The notes beneath the pieces were generated by a model, which saw only the letters and a list, made by a program, of their open reading frames with translations, was not told where the DNA came from and ran no database searches. Below, one piece after another: positions 8,289 to 17,557 of a stretch of DNA of 64,000 bases (within the stretch, counting starts at the first letter, position 1; each line of letters starts with the position of its first letter). This stretch comes from JAFGRU01 sp016934985 (GTDB lineage: Bacteria > Desulfobacterota > Desulfuromonadia > Desulfuromonadales > JAAYDE01): the NCBI GenBank assembly GCA_963665045.2, contig CAXXJQ010000009.1, positions 496,001 through 560,000 on the forward strand, in the 5' to 3' direction. The position numbers and the translations under genes were made by a program.

Positions 8289-9395
8289 ATGGAAACCGGA
8301 AAAGCACTTAAAAGATATCCACGCATGAGCGCGGCAGAAAAAGAGACTCTGCGTGTCTGTCTGCGCAATCTCGGTGCTCTGGAAGGCTGCAAAACCACTT
8401 TCGAACCCGAATGGAATCTTGACGGCAGCTGCGGCCGAATCCGCCTGGAAACCCCTTGGGACAGCATTTCTTTTCGGGCTTTTCTGCACCTGCGTATCAC
8501 TCCGAAAACCGCGACTCTCATCCTCCGCCAGATGGAAGAAAGCAAATCTCCCCAAGCCCCTCTTTTGCTCACCGATTTTCTTTCCGAGAATCTTGCCACC
8601 CGCCTGCGGAACCGTAAAATCAACTACATGGACAGCTGCGGCAACGCCTTCCTCAACCATCCCCCTATGTATGTGGAAATCTCGGGACGGCCACGCAAAA
8701 GTGAATCAGTCAGCGCTGCCAGGCCGTTTCAACAGGCCGGTCTCAAACTCATCTTCGTGCTTCTTGCCAATCCCGACGCCGTATCCTGGACTTGCCGCCG
8801 CCTCGCTGCCGAAGCCGGCATCGCCCTCGGCGCTGTCAGTCTGGTGCTGCAGCGTCTGGAGAAGACCGGCTACCTCGAACGCAGCGGGCGGAGAAAGCGT
8901 GTGCTCAAAAGTCCTGAGGCGCTGCTGCGGCGCTGGGAACTCGGTTTCAGCGAAAACCTGCGGGAAAAACTCATGCTCCACACCTGCCGTTTCTCAAGCG
9001 CTCTTGAGATCACCGATCTCCCCCAGCTGCTGCGGGAAAAAGGGCTGGGCGAGACCATTCTCACCGGCGGTGAGCTCGGCGCCCACCTGCTTTTCGATCA
9101 CCCAAAACCTCGCAGCGCCGCCCTTTACCTGCCGGGGGATACCCTCAAGACCATGCTGCGCCTGCAGCTGGTGCCCGACCCCGAGGGGAACGTCGATCTC
9201 ATGAAAATTTTCAGCCCCTCAAATACCTGGCAGGGCTGGCACCCGGAGCGGCTGATGCTGGCAGACCCCCTGCTGATGCATGCGGACATTGCTTTTCGAG
9301 GGGCCCTATCCACAGCGTTGGAGAAAAAATTCATGGAGGATTTTCTCCTCCCCCGCTTTAAACCCGAGGCTGACAGCAAAGAAGGAACTGGATAA
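8289..9395 (+). CDS. AbiEi-like winged-helix protein (type IV antitoxin family, COG4861-like)
   Basis: 368 residues. The middle contains NYMDSCGNAFLNHPPMYVEI (about 116-135), the characteristic 'D-x-x-GNA' signature of AbiEi-related antitoxin/regulator proteins, followed by a winged-helix segment (about 165-205, RRLAAEAGIALGAVSLVLQ then LEKTGYLERSGRRKR) likely to bind DNA, and a C-terminal part (LTGGELGAHLL, WHPERLMLADPLLMHADI) typical of the COG4861 group. No AbiEii nucleotidyltransferase toxin is adjacent. It sits 4 bases after ftsK and its TAA shares a base with the ATG of darP, so it behaves as a fixed member of a housekeeping operon. A regulatory rather than defence role is my inference. 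Confidence 0.65.
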   Translation: METGKALKRYPRMSAAEKETLRVCLRNLGALEGCKTTFEPEWNLDGSCGRIRLETPWDSISFRAFLHLRITPKTATLILRQMEESKSPQAPLLLTDFLSENLATRLRNRKINYMDSCGNAFLNHPPMYVEISGRPRKSESVSAARPFQQAGLKLIFVLLANPDAVSWTCRRLAAEAGIALGAVSLVLQRLEKTGYLERSGRRKRVLKSPEALLRRWELGFSENLREKLMLHTCRFSSALEITDLPQLLREKGLGETILTGGELGAHLLFDHPKPRSAALYLPGDTLKTMLRLQLVPDPEGNVDLMKIFSPSNTWQGWHPERLMLADPLLMHADIAFRGALSTALEKKFMEDFLLPRFKPEADSKEGTG

Positions 9396-9910
9396 TGACC
9401 TTTGATCACGAGGAAAGCCCTTATAGCGGCCCAAGCAAGTCGGCGCGCAAAAGAGCCGCCAAAGCGGTTGAGGAGTTGGCCAATGAACTCGTCACCCTCC
9501 CCAAAGCCCGGCTTGCCGGGATGGAACTCCCCGCCGACATCCGCAAAGAGTTGGAACTGGCCCGCAGCACCAGGGGCCATGGGTCACGCAAGCGCCAGAT
9601 CAAACATCTTGCGGGGCTGCTGCGCAAGGACGAGGACATGGTCGAGGAGCTGAACGCTTTCCTGGCCGGCAGCCATGAGCAACAGTACGAAGAGAAAAAA
9701 CTCTTTCATCAACTCGAAAGCCTGCGCGACGGTCTCTGTGATGCGGCAAGCTTTGAAACAACCCTGCGCCTGGTTCAGGAGCAGTTTCCCAGCGTCGATG
9801 CAGACGCCCTGTCCCAACTCGCCCACCGCCTCCATAGCAACCAGGACCGCCATGCCTTCCGGGAAATCTTCCGCATTCTTAAAGCTGCCGCCAGCGAGCA
9901 ATCAGCCTGA
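9395..9910 (+). CDS. darP: Ribosome biogenesis factor DarP (YjgA, DUF615)
   Basis: 171 residues, helical and highly charged, matching the DUF615/YjgA family that associates with 50S assembly intermediates and aids peptidyl-transferase-centre maturation. Recognisable features: N-terminal SKSARKRAAKAVEELANEL, then LPKARLAGMELP, RKRQIKHLAGLLRK and the C-terminal HRLHSNQDRHAFREIFRIL. Start codon overlaps the stop of the AbiEi-like gene (TAATG). Known members are mostly gamma- and betaproteobacterial, so its presence here is mildly notable. Confidence 0.88.
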   Translation: MTFDHEESPYSGPSKSARKRAAKAVEELANELVTLPKARLAGMELPADIRKELELARSTRGHGSRKRQIKHLAGLLRKDEDMVEELNAFLAGSHEQQYEEKKLFHQLESLRDGLCDAASFETTLRLVQEQFPSVDADALSQLAHRLHSNQDRHAFREIFRILKAAASEQSA

Positions 9911-10006
9911 CCCGCCAAGCCCCCTGCCATATATTAGAATAGGGATTAGCACAAAAAAAGCGCAAAATAATACGTTTCGGTATTGATTAATTTTTTCTTT
10001 TCTCCT

Positions 10007-10222
10007 CCCCTTGCGACACAGCCGGAGTGGAGTAAGTGTTTTGAGAAAAAGACGGGCAGACTGTCTGAGCGGTTTTTGCGAGTTTCTGACCGTCCTCAAA
10101 ACACTCACGGAGCGCAGGGAACCCGAAGGGCAAGGCGCCGGGGCGTCCTTTTCTTTGCTTCTTTCTTTTTGACGTAAAAAGAAAGAAGGCGGCGTCCGGA
10201 GACGCAACCCCGGAATTTCGGG
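10007..10222 (+). repeat. Dispersed palindromic repeat element, copy 2
   Basis: Same element and orientation as 4857-5070, with roughly 80% identity by eye. Internal inverted repeat AGTGTTTTGAGA/TCCTCAAAACACT and a second one TTTCTTTTTGACG/TAAAAAGAAAG near the right end. It occupies most of the gap between darP and nifU; the flanks (9911-10006 and 10223-10380) show no gene, only AT-rich DNA that probably holds the nifU promoter. Confidence 0.8.
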
Positions 10223-10380
10223 ATAAGAAACTGTGATATCCAAGGCATATGGTTTTCCACCCGATAGAAAAGAACTTGTATTTGGTGGTTTTATGATTAT
10301 TTTTAAATTATTACCAGAAAAGTTCTCTTTTGAGCTAAAATATTAAAAAGAACTGAACAGAAAAACTCAAGGAGATAGAA

Positions 10381-11226
10381 ATGTGGGAATACACTGAAGC
10401 GGTCATGGAACATTTTCTTCACCCCCGCAACGTTGGAGAAATAGAAGATGCGGACGGCACCGGCGAGGTCGGCTCCCTGGCTTGCGGGGACGCCTTGCGC
10501 CTGACCTTCAAGCTGGACGAAAACCAGCGCATCAAGGAGGCCAAGTTTCAAACCTTCGGCTGTGCCAGCGCCATCGCCTCCTCCTCGGTTCTGACCGAAA
10601 TGATCAAAGGCAAAACCCTGGATGAGGCGGAAAAAATCACCAATAAGGAGATCGCCGAATACCTGGGCGGCCTGCCCGAAGAAAAGATGCACTGTTCAGT
10701 CATGGGCATGGAGGCTCTCGAGGCGGCCATTGCCAACTACCGGGGCCAGCCCGTCGAGAAACAGGACTATGAAATCGTCTGTAAGTGTTTCGGCATCACC
10801 GACAAGGAAATCGAGCGGGTCGCCCGCGAGAACAATCTGACCACGGTCGAGGAAGTCACCCATTACACCAAAGCCGGTGGCGGTTGCCAGAGCTGCCACC
10901 CGAAAATCAAGATGATCCTGGACCAACTCTGGGACGGTAAAAAACCGGAAAAAGCTGCACCCAAACCGGCTGCGGGGAAAAAGCTCACCAACCTTCAGAA
11001 AATCCGCCTCATCGAAGAAACCCTTGAGCGCGAAATCATCCCTCCCATGCGTGCCGACGGCGGCGATCTCGAACTCATCGATATCGACGGCAATACCGTT
11101 TACGTCGGCTTGCGGGGGGCCTGTTCTTCCTGCCCCATGTCGGACTTCACCCTGAAGAAATATGTGGAAACAAAACTCAAGGAATTCGTTCACCCGGATA
11201 TCGTCGTCGAAGAGGTTAAATTATGA
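10381..11226 (+). CDS. nifU: Fe-S cluster assembly scaffold NifU (three-domain)
   Basis: 281 residues with the classic three parts: an IscU-like scaffold with Cys35, Cys61 and Cys105; a BFD-like central [2Fe-2S] domain with CKC (134-136) and GGGCQSC (169-172); and a C-terminal Nfu domain with GACSSCP (Cys248, Cys251). It assembles clusters from sulfur delivered by the adjacent NifS. A strong ribosome site AGGAGA precedes the ATG. Its last codons overlap the nifS start (ATGA). With no nitrogenase genes nearby, it probably serves general Fe-S assembly, for example for the hydrogenase. Confidence 0.95.
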   Translation: MWEYTEAVMEHFLHPRNVGEIEDADGTGEVGSLACGDALRLTFKLDENQRIKEAKFQTFGCASAIASSSVLTEMIKGKTLDEAEKITNKEIAEYLGGLPEEKMHCSVMGMEALEAAIANYRGQPVEKQDYEIVCKCFGITDKEIERVARENNLTTVEEVTHYTKAGGGCQSCHPKIKMILDQLWDGKKPEKAAPKPAAGKKLTNLQKIRLIEETLEREIIPPMRADGGDLELIDIDGNTVYVGLRGACSSCPMSDFTLKKYVETKLKEFVHPDIVVEEVKL

Positions 11227-12446
11227 AAACCGTCTACATGGACAACAACGCAACCACCCGCACGGACCCGGCAGTGGTTGAGGCCATGCTTCCCTTTTTC
11301 AGTGAACTCTACGGCAACCCGTCGAGCATGCACTCCTTCGGCGGCCAGGTCGGACGTCATGTGCGGGAAGCGCGGGAGAAGATCGCCGCCCTCATCAATG
11401 CCCATCCTGCGGAAATCCTTTTCACCAGCTGCGGCACGGAAAGCGACAACGCCGCCATCATGGGAACCCTGCGCTCCTATCCTGACAAAAAGCATTTCAT
11501 CATGACCAGGGTCGAGCATCCGGCGGTCCTCAATGTCGGCCATTACCTGCGCGCCCGGGGCTACCAGGTCACCGAACTCGGCGTTGACCGGAAAGGCCGC
11601 CTTGACCTCGGCGAACTACGGGACGCCCTGAGCGACGATACCGCCCTGGTCAGCGTCATGACCGCCAACAACGAAACCGGCGTTATCTTTCCTATTGACG
11701 AAATCGGTGAAATTGTCAAAGCCCGGGGCATTCCCTTTCATACTGATGCCGTTCAGGCCGTAGGCAAAATCCCCATGGACATGGCCCGCCAACCCATCGA
11801 CATGCTCTCTCTTTCCGGCCACAAACTGCACGCCCCCAAGGGCGTCGGCGCCCTCTACATCCGTCGGGGAACCAAGTTCACGCCCTTTGTCATCGGCGGC
11901 CACCAGGAATCGGGGAAAAGAGGCGGCACCGAAAACGTGCCCTATATCGTCGGACTGGGCAAGGCCTCGGAACTGGCAGGCGAACACCTTAAAGAAGAGA
12001 ACACCAGGGTCAAAAAGATGCGCGACCGCCTGGAAAAGGAACTCCTTGAGCGCATTCCCAATGCCATGATCAACGGCGACCCCGGAAATCGTCTGCCCAA
12101 CACCACCAGCATCAGTTTCGAATACGTCGAAGGGGAGTCAATTCTGCTTTTGATGAATGCCGTCCAGATCTGCGCTTCGTCGGGCTCGGCCTGTACATCC
12201 GGCTCGTTGGAGCCGTCCCACGTGCTGCGCGCCATGGGCGTGCCTTTCACGGCGGCTCACGGCTCCATCCGTTTCAGCCTCAGTGTCTACAACAGTGAAG
12301 AGGACGTCGACCACGTCATCGAACAGATGCCGCCGATCATCCAAAAAGTCCGCGACATCTCCCCCTTCTGGAAAGATTTTCAGGCAGGCAAACCGATATC
12401 GGCTCTCATGGCCGGCGGTTCGGGTCACGACCATCATCACCACTGA
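11223..12446 (+). CDS. nifS: Cysteine desulfurase NifS
   Basis: 407 residues. PLP-dependent enzyme that takes sulfur from cysteine for NifU. Visible: FTSCGTESDNAAI (residues 68-80), RVEHPAV (96-102), the PLP lysine in SLSGHKLHAPKG (Lys201) and the catalytic cysteine in SGSACTSGS (Cys324), the short-loop form typical of NifS/IscS. The C-terminus ends in a natural GHDHHHH tail, which might bind metal. Translationally coupled to nifU and followed by a strong terminator. Confidence 0.95.
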   Translation: MKTVYMDNNATTRTDPAVVEAMLPFFSELYGNPSSMHSFGGQVGRHVREAREKIAALINAHPAEILFTSCGTESDNAAIMGTLRSYPDKKHFIMTRVEHPAVLNVGHYLRARGYQVTELGVDRKGRLDLGELRDALSDDTALVSVMTANNETGVIFPIDEIGEIVKARGIPFHTDAVQAVGKIPMDMARQPIDMLSLSGHKLHAPKGVGALYIRRGTKFTPFVIGGHQESGKRGGTENVPYIVGLGKASELAGEHLKEENTRVKKMRDRLEKELLERIPNAMINGDPGNRLPNTTSISFEYVEGESILLLMNAVQICASSGSACTSGSLEPSHVLRAMGVPFTAAHGSIRFSLSVYNSEEDVDHVIEQMPPIIQKVRDISPFWKDFQAGKPISALMAGGSGHDHHHH

Positions 12447-12462
12447 GAGATTATTGAAGTCG

Positions 12463-12507
12463 AAAAAAAAGAGCCGGACCTTGAGAAAATGCCGGCTCTT
12501 TTTTTCT
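12463..12507 (+). terminator. Intrinsic terminator after nifUS
   Basis: Stem AAGAGCCGG (12469-12477) pairs with CCGGCTCTT (12492-12500), loop of about 14 bases, then a run of T. A-rich on the left, so it may also serve the opposite strand after rtcA. Confidence 0.9.
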
Positions 12508-12546
12508 AATCCGCAGCCCAAAAAAAGTTTGACGGAAACAACAGAC

Positions 12547-13602
12547 TTAAACGGAAACTTGAGAGTTGAACTCTTCCCTTTTTATTTTCATCTCCCCCGC
12601 GTCCCCCAGGTCGCCTTTGATGTGAACTTCTACAGGCAGGAATCTCCCCACCACTTCGGCATTGGTTTGAAGATGGGGGGTAATACGCGATGTCCTCAAC
12701 CGTGAAATTCCCGGAGCAAAAGAGAGCGGCAGGATGAGCTGATCGGCCAGATGCTCGTCAATGGCGCCATCGCTTTCCAGAAAAGCGAGCAGTTGCTCCA
12801 CAGCCTCGTCCGCCACCCGTTCAGCCGGTTTTCCCCTGGCGCCAAGGGCATCGCAACAACACTGGGAGTGCTCGAATTCGGCAAGCAGATGGACAAACGT
12901 GCCTTTTCCCTTTCCCGCTATCGGGCTCTCTTCCATATCAACCGCTTCATATCCCGCTGCCGCCAGCCTGTTGCGAACCCGGGATGCCTGTTTTTGAATA
13001 ATATGCCCGGGAAGGTTGGTGGCGCAGGACAAACCACTGATCCTGAGCAGTTTCCCGCGCCCAACCAATTCCAGGGGAGCGATATTTCGGGCGGGGTGGA
13101 TAGTGGCCTTGACGCAACCGCCGCCCTGGGGATAATAGCCCGCCCCCGCCAGAACCAGATCAAAGTTGAAACCGATGCTTTTGAGAAATGGCCTGAAGTG
13201 CCTCTGAAGGAAGTGAAATGATGGGCTCCAGGAAACGTGGGTACCGCCGGTGATCATGACATTGGAAGGCGCTTCGGCAAAGCTCAATGGCACCAGAATG
13301 GTCTGGAAAACCAGGGAAGTTGACCCGGCAGTGCCGATATCGAAACGATAGTTGCCGGGGAAGAGCCCCCGCGGCTTGAAAAACAGGGTTCTGGCTCCCG
13401 GAGCCGCCCCTTCGACTACGGCCCCGCTAATCATGGCGGCGGCCTCAACAGCCTTGAGATGCTGAGCCATGAGGCCGGGCTTCTTGCGCCCGGCACGGAT
13501 GTTTTCCACGCGCAGCGGCCGACCGGTGACAACGGAGAGAGCCAGGGCGGTACGCAACACCTGGCCGCCCCCTTCGCCTTGGGATCCGTCAATATGAACC
13601 AT
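12547..13602 (-). CDS. rtcA: RNA 3'-terminal phosphate cyclase
   Basis: 351 residues. Converts RNA 3'-phosphate ends to 2',3'-cyclic phosphate using ATP through an enzyme-AMP intermediate. Family signature at the N-terminus: IDGSQGEGGGQVLRTALAL (residues 4-22), then GRPLRVENIRAGRKKPGL; further on GSTSLVFQTILVPL, GGTHVSWSPSF and GYYPQGGG. The usual RtcA histidine region near the C-terminus is present as IDEHLADQLILPLSFA. No rtcB or rtcR is next to it. Convergent with nifS. Confidence 0.93.
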   Translation of the reverse strand: MVHIDGSQGEGGGQVLRTALALSVVTGRPLRVENIRAGRKKPGLMAQHLKAVEAAAMISGAVVEGAAPGARTLFFKPRGLFPGNYRFDIGTAGSTSLVFQTILVPLSFAEAPSNVMITGGTHVSWSPSFHFLQRHFRPFLKSIGFNFDLVLAGAGYYPQGGGCVKATIHPARNIAPLELVGRGKLLRISGLSCATNLPGHIIQKQASRVRNRLAAAGYEAVDMEESPIAGKGKGTFVHLLAEFEHSQCCCDALGARGKPAERVADEAVEQLLAFLESDGAIDEHLADQLILPLSFAPGISRLRTSRITPHLQTNAEVVGRFLPVEVHIKGDLGDAGEMKIKREEFNSQVSV

Positions 13603-14171
13603 GGCATCCGGTCCGAAAACCTTATTATCTGTTAAGTGGATTTATTCCTAGAAAAAACCACTCAGATTCTACCATGATTTTACCCGCTCCGGGCAACAGA
13701 CACCCCTGACAGGGTAAAACCGGAGCAATAAATTCGGGAAAAAAGCGCCGTACCCGCAACTTGAATAACTTTTCACCTGAAATCCGTACCATTTTTCAGG
13801 GTTTGTAATTAATAATTGCGCCAGCTCCTGCCACTCCGACCGACTCAAACAATCTGAGACGATTTTTTAGACAGAAAAACGCCCTGGACTTTTTTTTGCT
13901 TGTATTCCAATCAGACGCAGGTGCGAACGCCAAAAGCGATGCTAGCGAAGCCGGGGCCAATGCGATGGCTGGCCTGGCTATGACGAGCCGGGCATCATCC
14001 TGCATTAAAAAATATCGGAGAGATGGAAGGATTGGTGCGCCCAAAATCGAGCCAAAAACCAACGGAAAATAAAAACCCCCGCTTCTCGGCATGGTTTTTG
14101 TTAAACAAAGCGGTATGGGTGTATAAAAATCGCGAAAGCAGCAATTCATTACCACTTATCACCCGACGTCC
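13603..14171. other. Intergenic region without a supported gene
   Basis: About 570 bases. AT-rich near rtcA (probable rtcA promoter area) and mixed composition further right. Open stretches on both strands show no homology I recognise. It leads into the decayed kinase. Confidence 0.4.
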
Positions 14172-14716
14172 CAGGCTGCCGAATCATTCCAGCAGAAAGC
14201 AGAGCTGGCCTCTATTCTGTCCTATCCCAATATTGTTCCGATTTACGAAGTAGGAGATACCGGGGAGTTTTTATTTTTCACCTATTTTTCACCACGCAAC
14301 TAGTTAACGGCAAACCGCTGTCCGATCGTCTCGAGATAGCCCGAAAGCACTTGCTGCCGTTAAAACGGATTTTACCCCGGCAGGAGGCTATAACCATTAT
14401 CAGCGGCGTTCTGGATGCACTATACTACGCCCACAGTCAGGATATCGTCCGCTGGGACATTAAACCTGCCAACATCCTCGTTGAAACCAGTACCAATTGT
14501 CCAGTTATCACCGGTTTCGGTGTCGCCAGGCTCTCACGCGGGCCGAAAGGAATACCCAGGTTGACCGCCGGGACTCTGATTAACATTGCGCCGGAGCAGA
14601 TAGTGGACGGGCGGGCGCTTATGCAGGACCTTGAACAGTACCAGCCCGGTTTATTCATGAGAGTTTGTCGCGAAACCGTTAAGTATTTGTCAGATCAAGC
14701 CAAGCACAGCGAATAG
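14172..14716 (+). pseudogene. Decayed Ser/Thr protein kinase fragment
   Basis: Two frames together give a eukaryotic-type kinase N-lobe and part of the C-lobe. The first frame (14172 to about 14303) reads ELASILSYPNIVPIYEVGD and ends at a TAG; a shift of frame continues as LVNGKPLSDRL, then YAHSQDIVRWDIKPANIL, where the catalytic HRD is replaced by VRWD, and ITGFGVARLS, where DFG has become GFG. After APEQIVDGR the kinase fold stops and an unrelated 30-residue tail runs to the stop at 14716. The N-terminal glycine loop and lysine are missing. It cannot be an active kinase. Confidence 0.75.
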
Positions 14717-14718
14717 CT

Positions 14719-14808
14719 CCCGCCTGCCATAGCTGTGCGGCGGACAGGCTGCAGGCGTACTGACAGTACGTCGAAGAGCAAAGAGTGAGCACGGCTTGAG
14801 ATGGCGGG
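14719..14808. repeat. Long imperfect inverted repeat with nested hairpin
   Basis: Arms of about 20 bases (14719-14738, CCCGCC..CATAGCTGTGC, against 14789-14808, GCACGGCTTGAG..GGCGGG) enclose a second perfect hairpin CGTACT-GAC-AGTACG at 14756-14770. The structure lies exactly where the kinase remnant ends and before the next gene. It could be a dispersed repeat or recombination site; only one copy is in the window. Confidence 0.5.
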
Positions 14809-14896
14809 CAATTGACGGTTGCAGCCGGAGTCTTCATGGATAATCCAAGCAAAGCACGCCATGTCAAATAACCAACTCTAAGCAGGTCACGGAAAA

Positions 14897-17557
14897 ATGA
14901 ATAATACCGTTATCACAAAACAGGAATTTGACAGTTGCAGCCGCAACCTTGTCCTGATGTTTAACCGCGTCATGATGTATCAGATCGGTCATCCACAGGT
15001 GGATCAGGTGATTGACAGCTTTTATCTGATCCTTCAAAAACTTCTCAAGAAGGTCTCTCCACTCTCCTTCATTCATCATCACGAACAATTTTTTATTGAA
15101 CAGGAACCCCTCGATCCGCATATCAACACCGAAAGAATAAAGAAACATTTCAAGAAAACCGGCGTTCAGTCCGTTTCGTTCGAAGAAGGTATCGCCAAAA
15201 ACGAAATCAGGGCTTTCCTCGAGGTGTATGACGCACCAAATAAATACCCCGATGCCGATGCCATGAAAAAAAGGCTGCAGGTACGGCGGGTACAGCACCT
15301 GAAAATCAACCACGTTGTTTTTATAAAAGCGACCGAAGACGACGAGCTGGTTTCCCGTGATGCCATTAGAACCATGTCACCGGAACTGTCCAAAGAAGCA
15401 CAGATCAAATCCAAAAAACTGTTCCTGGATACAATCCTTCAAAGTGCCCTGTCGGAAGAATTTGAAAAGATCTTCGCCCTTGAAAACCTGGTGAATAACC
15501 CGGCGGAACTGTCGAAAAACATGGTTGCGGCGGATCTTGCCGGCTTCAGAGAAAATTCTGAAAAGGGTATTCAGCCGGGGCAGGTGTTATTACGTCAACT
15601 CGATATGGTAGAGCAGGAGGTAAACAGGAATCTTTGTCCAGAAGAGGGCGCGGACCTGCCGAAGATGGCGGCTGCCGTGCTCGATATGGAAAAACAGTTA
15701 AAAAAAGAGATCGAAGTTCAGAAAACGAATAAAATCATCTACCCGGATGAAACAGGAATCCTTGATAAGGCATCTGAAATCAAGGACAAGATCCTGATTC
15801 AGGCCATTAAAAACAAATCCTGGGCGGGCGGGATTTCCACTGCAGATGTAAAACAGATCGCGCAGAAGTTCGGGTTCGGCAATAATGATATGCCGCGCAT
15901 TCTGCCTAAAATCAAGACAGCGATAGCGGATACGACAGTTGGCGTCGAAAATCTTTTGAAAAACCCGGCTGAGTTTTCAAACAATATGGTCCAGGCCGAT
16001 CTTGCCGGTTCCCGTAAAAGCGGTGAAATAGAGAGCCGTCCGGGGCAGGTTCTTCTGCAGCATCTCGAAATTCTGAAAAAGGATGTGGAAAAGAACCTTT
16101 ACAGGGAGGATGAATCCAAGCTGCCGGATGTTATTGCCGCCCTGTTCGACATGAAAAAACATCTGATGGCTGAAATAGAGCGCCAGAAGGCCTTGAACGT
16201 TGCCTATGCCCATGAAGATGAGATCCTGGAAAAGGTCGATGATATTTCCGACAGTTTGTTTTTGCAGCTGCTGAAGAGTAAATACCGGTCCGGCCGATTC
16301 TCCACGCCGCGCTTGGCGCAAATTATTCGGAGACTGGCTCCAAAGGCGGACGAACTCAAGCGACTGCTCCCCAAAATCAAAACAACCCTGCTTGCCGAAG
16401 GGATGCCGCTGTCGGAATATACTACATTGGCCCGGGAGCTGATGGGTGGGGGCCTCCCAAATGAAGAACTGGCCAGAATCCTTCAGTCAGGCGCTGAAGA
16501 GATCGGCGTCAGCGGCGAAAGCCTGATACAGGAAATTAAAAAGGATCCGGCACAGGCCTCAGCGCTTATTTCCCTTGCGGCCGAGATTCGCAACAACACC
16601 GGTGATGAAAAGATGCTTAGCGATCTCCTGGTGGACTACATCGAACAGCTCGGATCAGAAGGCAAACTCGATATCTCGAAAGAAGATGTGGAAAAGGGGG
16701 ATCAACACCTGCGCAAGGTTATCTCTGACATCGAGTCAAAGATTTTCGGCCAGCTCAGAAACATGAACGTAAAAGACGACATTGCCAGTCAGCTGGAAAA
16801 AAGACTCAATGATCGGATGGACGAAATTTTTGAAAAGGTCAAATTGGAAATCATCCAGTCCACGTCCGCTGCCGGCGCAAAAGACAGCCTGGCCGGTTTG
16901 AGCATCCTGGAAATTTTGATGCAGAATGTCGACGATGGCGATGACCTCGCGGAGATTCTTGAAAGCATCCGGACCAGGGCCCGGTCAGAAGATATCGACG
17001 TGAACAGTTTTGCGGAGATTTTTGCCCAGATCGTCAAAGAGCAGAAAAGAAGGACCGAGGCAAGACGGGAACAGACATCGAAAGAAATTCTGGAACCCCG
17101 GGCGATGATGGCTTTTCTCGAGCAGGAGATGTTCAGGGCGAAGCGATTTCGTTTGCCGTTTGTTGTCCTGGCTTTTTCCCTGGTATCGGCCAGACCGAAA
17201 ACCGACGTGCCGGTCGATGCAGTGTCACAATGGCATCTGGAAAATGCAATATTAGACAAGCTGTTGACCGCTGTGAGGGATGCGGATGCAGTTGGAATGT
17301 TCGGGATGAGCAGAGTCGGTGTGCTCCTGCCCCACACGCTATCGGGCGGGGGCGAGATAGCGCTCAATCGGTGCATCCGGCAGATACATTCAGAACCGCT
17401 CCTCCTGAACGGCATTCCTTTTGAATTCAGAATGGCCGGCGTTCACTCCGAGTTCGATTTGGCCAAGGCGCCCGATATCAATGTGTTTGTCGAGGCACTG
17501 TTGAACGAATTGATGAACCTGGAAGTCAGGCTCAGAAACATACAATCCATTATGTGA
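14897..17557 (+). CDS. Large signalling-type protein with tandem duplicated module and degenerate GGDEF-like C-terminus
   Basis: 886 residues, no signal peptide or membrane segment. Residues 1-150 form an unknown N-terminal domain. Residues 195-346 and 350-501 are a tandem duplication: both begin ENL(V/L)xNPAE(L/F)S, continue with MVxADLAG, PGQVLL, and end in RxLPKIKT. Residues 505-720 are helical with coiled-coil character. From about 735 the protein resembles a GGDEF domain (MMAFLEQEMFRAKRFRLPF, then VRDADAVGMFG) but the GGDEF active-site loop is replaced by FGMSRVGVLLP, so cyclase activity is unlikely. It follows a kinase remnant, which suggests a former signalling locus. Specific function unknown. 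Confidence 0.7.
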   Translation: MNNTVITKQEFDSCSRNLVLMFNRVMMYQIGHPQVDQVIDSFYLILQKLLKKVSPLSFIHHHEQFFIEQEPLDPHINTERIKKHFKKTGVQSVSFEEGIAKNEIRAFLEVYDAPNKYPDADAMKKRLQVRRVQHLKINHVVFIKATEDDELVSRDAIRTMSPELSKEAQIKSKKLFLDTILQSALSEEFEKIFALENLVNNPAELSKNMVAADLAGFRENSEKGIQPGQVLLRQLDMVEQEVNRNLCPEEGADLPKMAAAVLDMEKQLKKEIEVQKTNKIIYPDETGILDKASEIKDKILIQAIKNKSWAGGISTADVKQIAQKFGFGNNDMPRILPKIKTAIADTTVGVENLLKNPAEFSNNMVQADLAGSRKSGEIESRPGQVLLQHLEILKKDVEKNLYREDESKLPDVIAALFDMKKHLMAEIERQKALNVAYAHEDEILEKVDDISDSLFLQLLKSKYRSGRFSTPRLAQIIRRLAPKADELKRLLPKIKTTLLAEGMPLSEYTTLARELMGGGLPNEELARILQSGAEEIGVSGESLIQEIKKDPAQASALISLAAEIRNNTGDEKMLSDLLVDYIEQLGSEGKLDISKEDVEKGDQHLRKVISDIESKIFGQLRNMNVKDDIASQLEKRLNDRMDEIFEKVKLEIIQSTSAAGAKDSLAGLSILEILMQNVDDGDDLAEILESIRTRARSEDIDVNSFAEIFAQIVKEQKRRTEARREQTSKEILEPRAMMAFLEQEMFRAKRFRLPFVVLAFSLVSARPKTDVPVDAVSQWHLENAILDKLLTAVRDADAVGMFGMSRVGVLLPHTLSGGGEIALNRCIRQIHSEPLLLNGIPFEFRMAGVHSEFDLAKAPDINVFVEALLNELMNLEVRLRNIQSIM

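Noticed and set aside
13796..14155. 119-codon minus-strand frame next to the kinase remnant
   Set aside because: No recognisable domain or ribosome site; low support.
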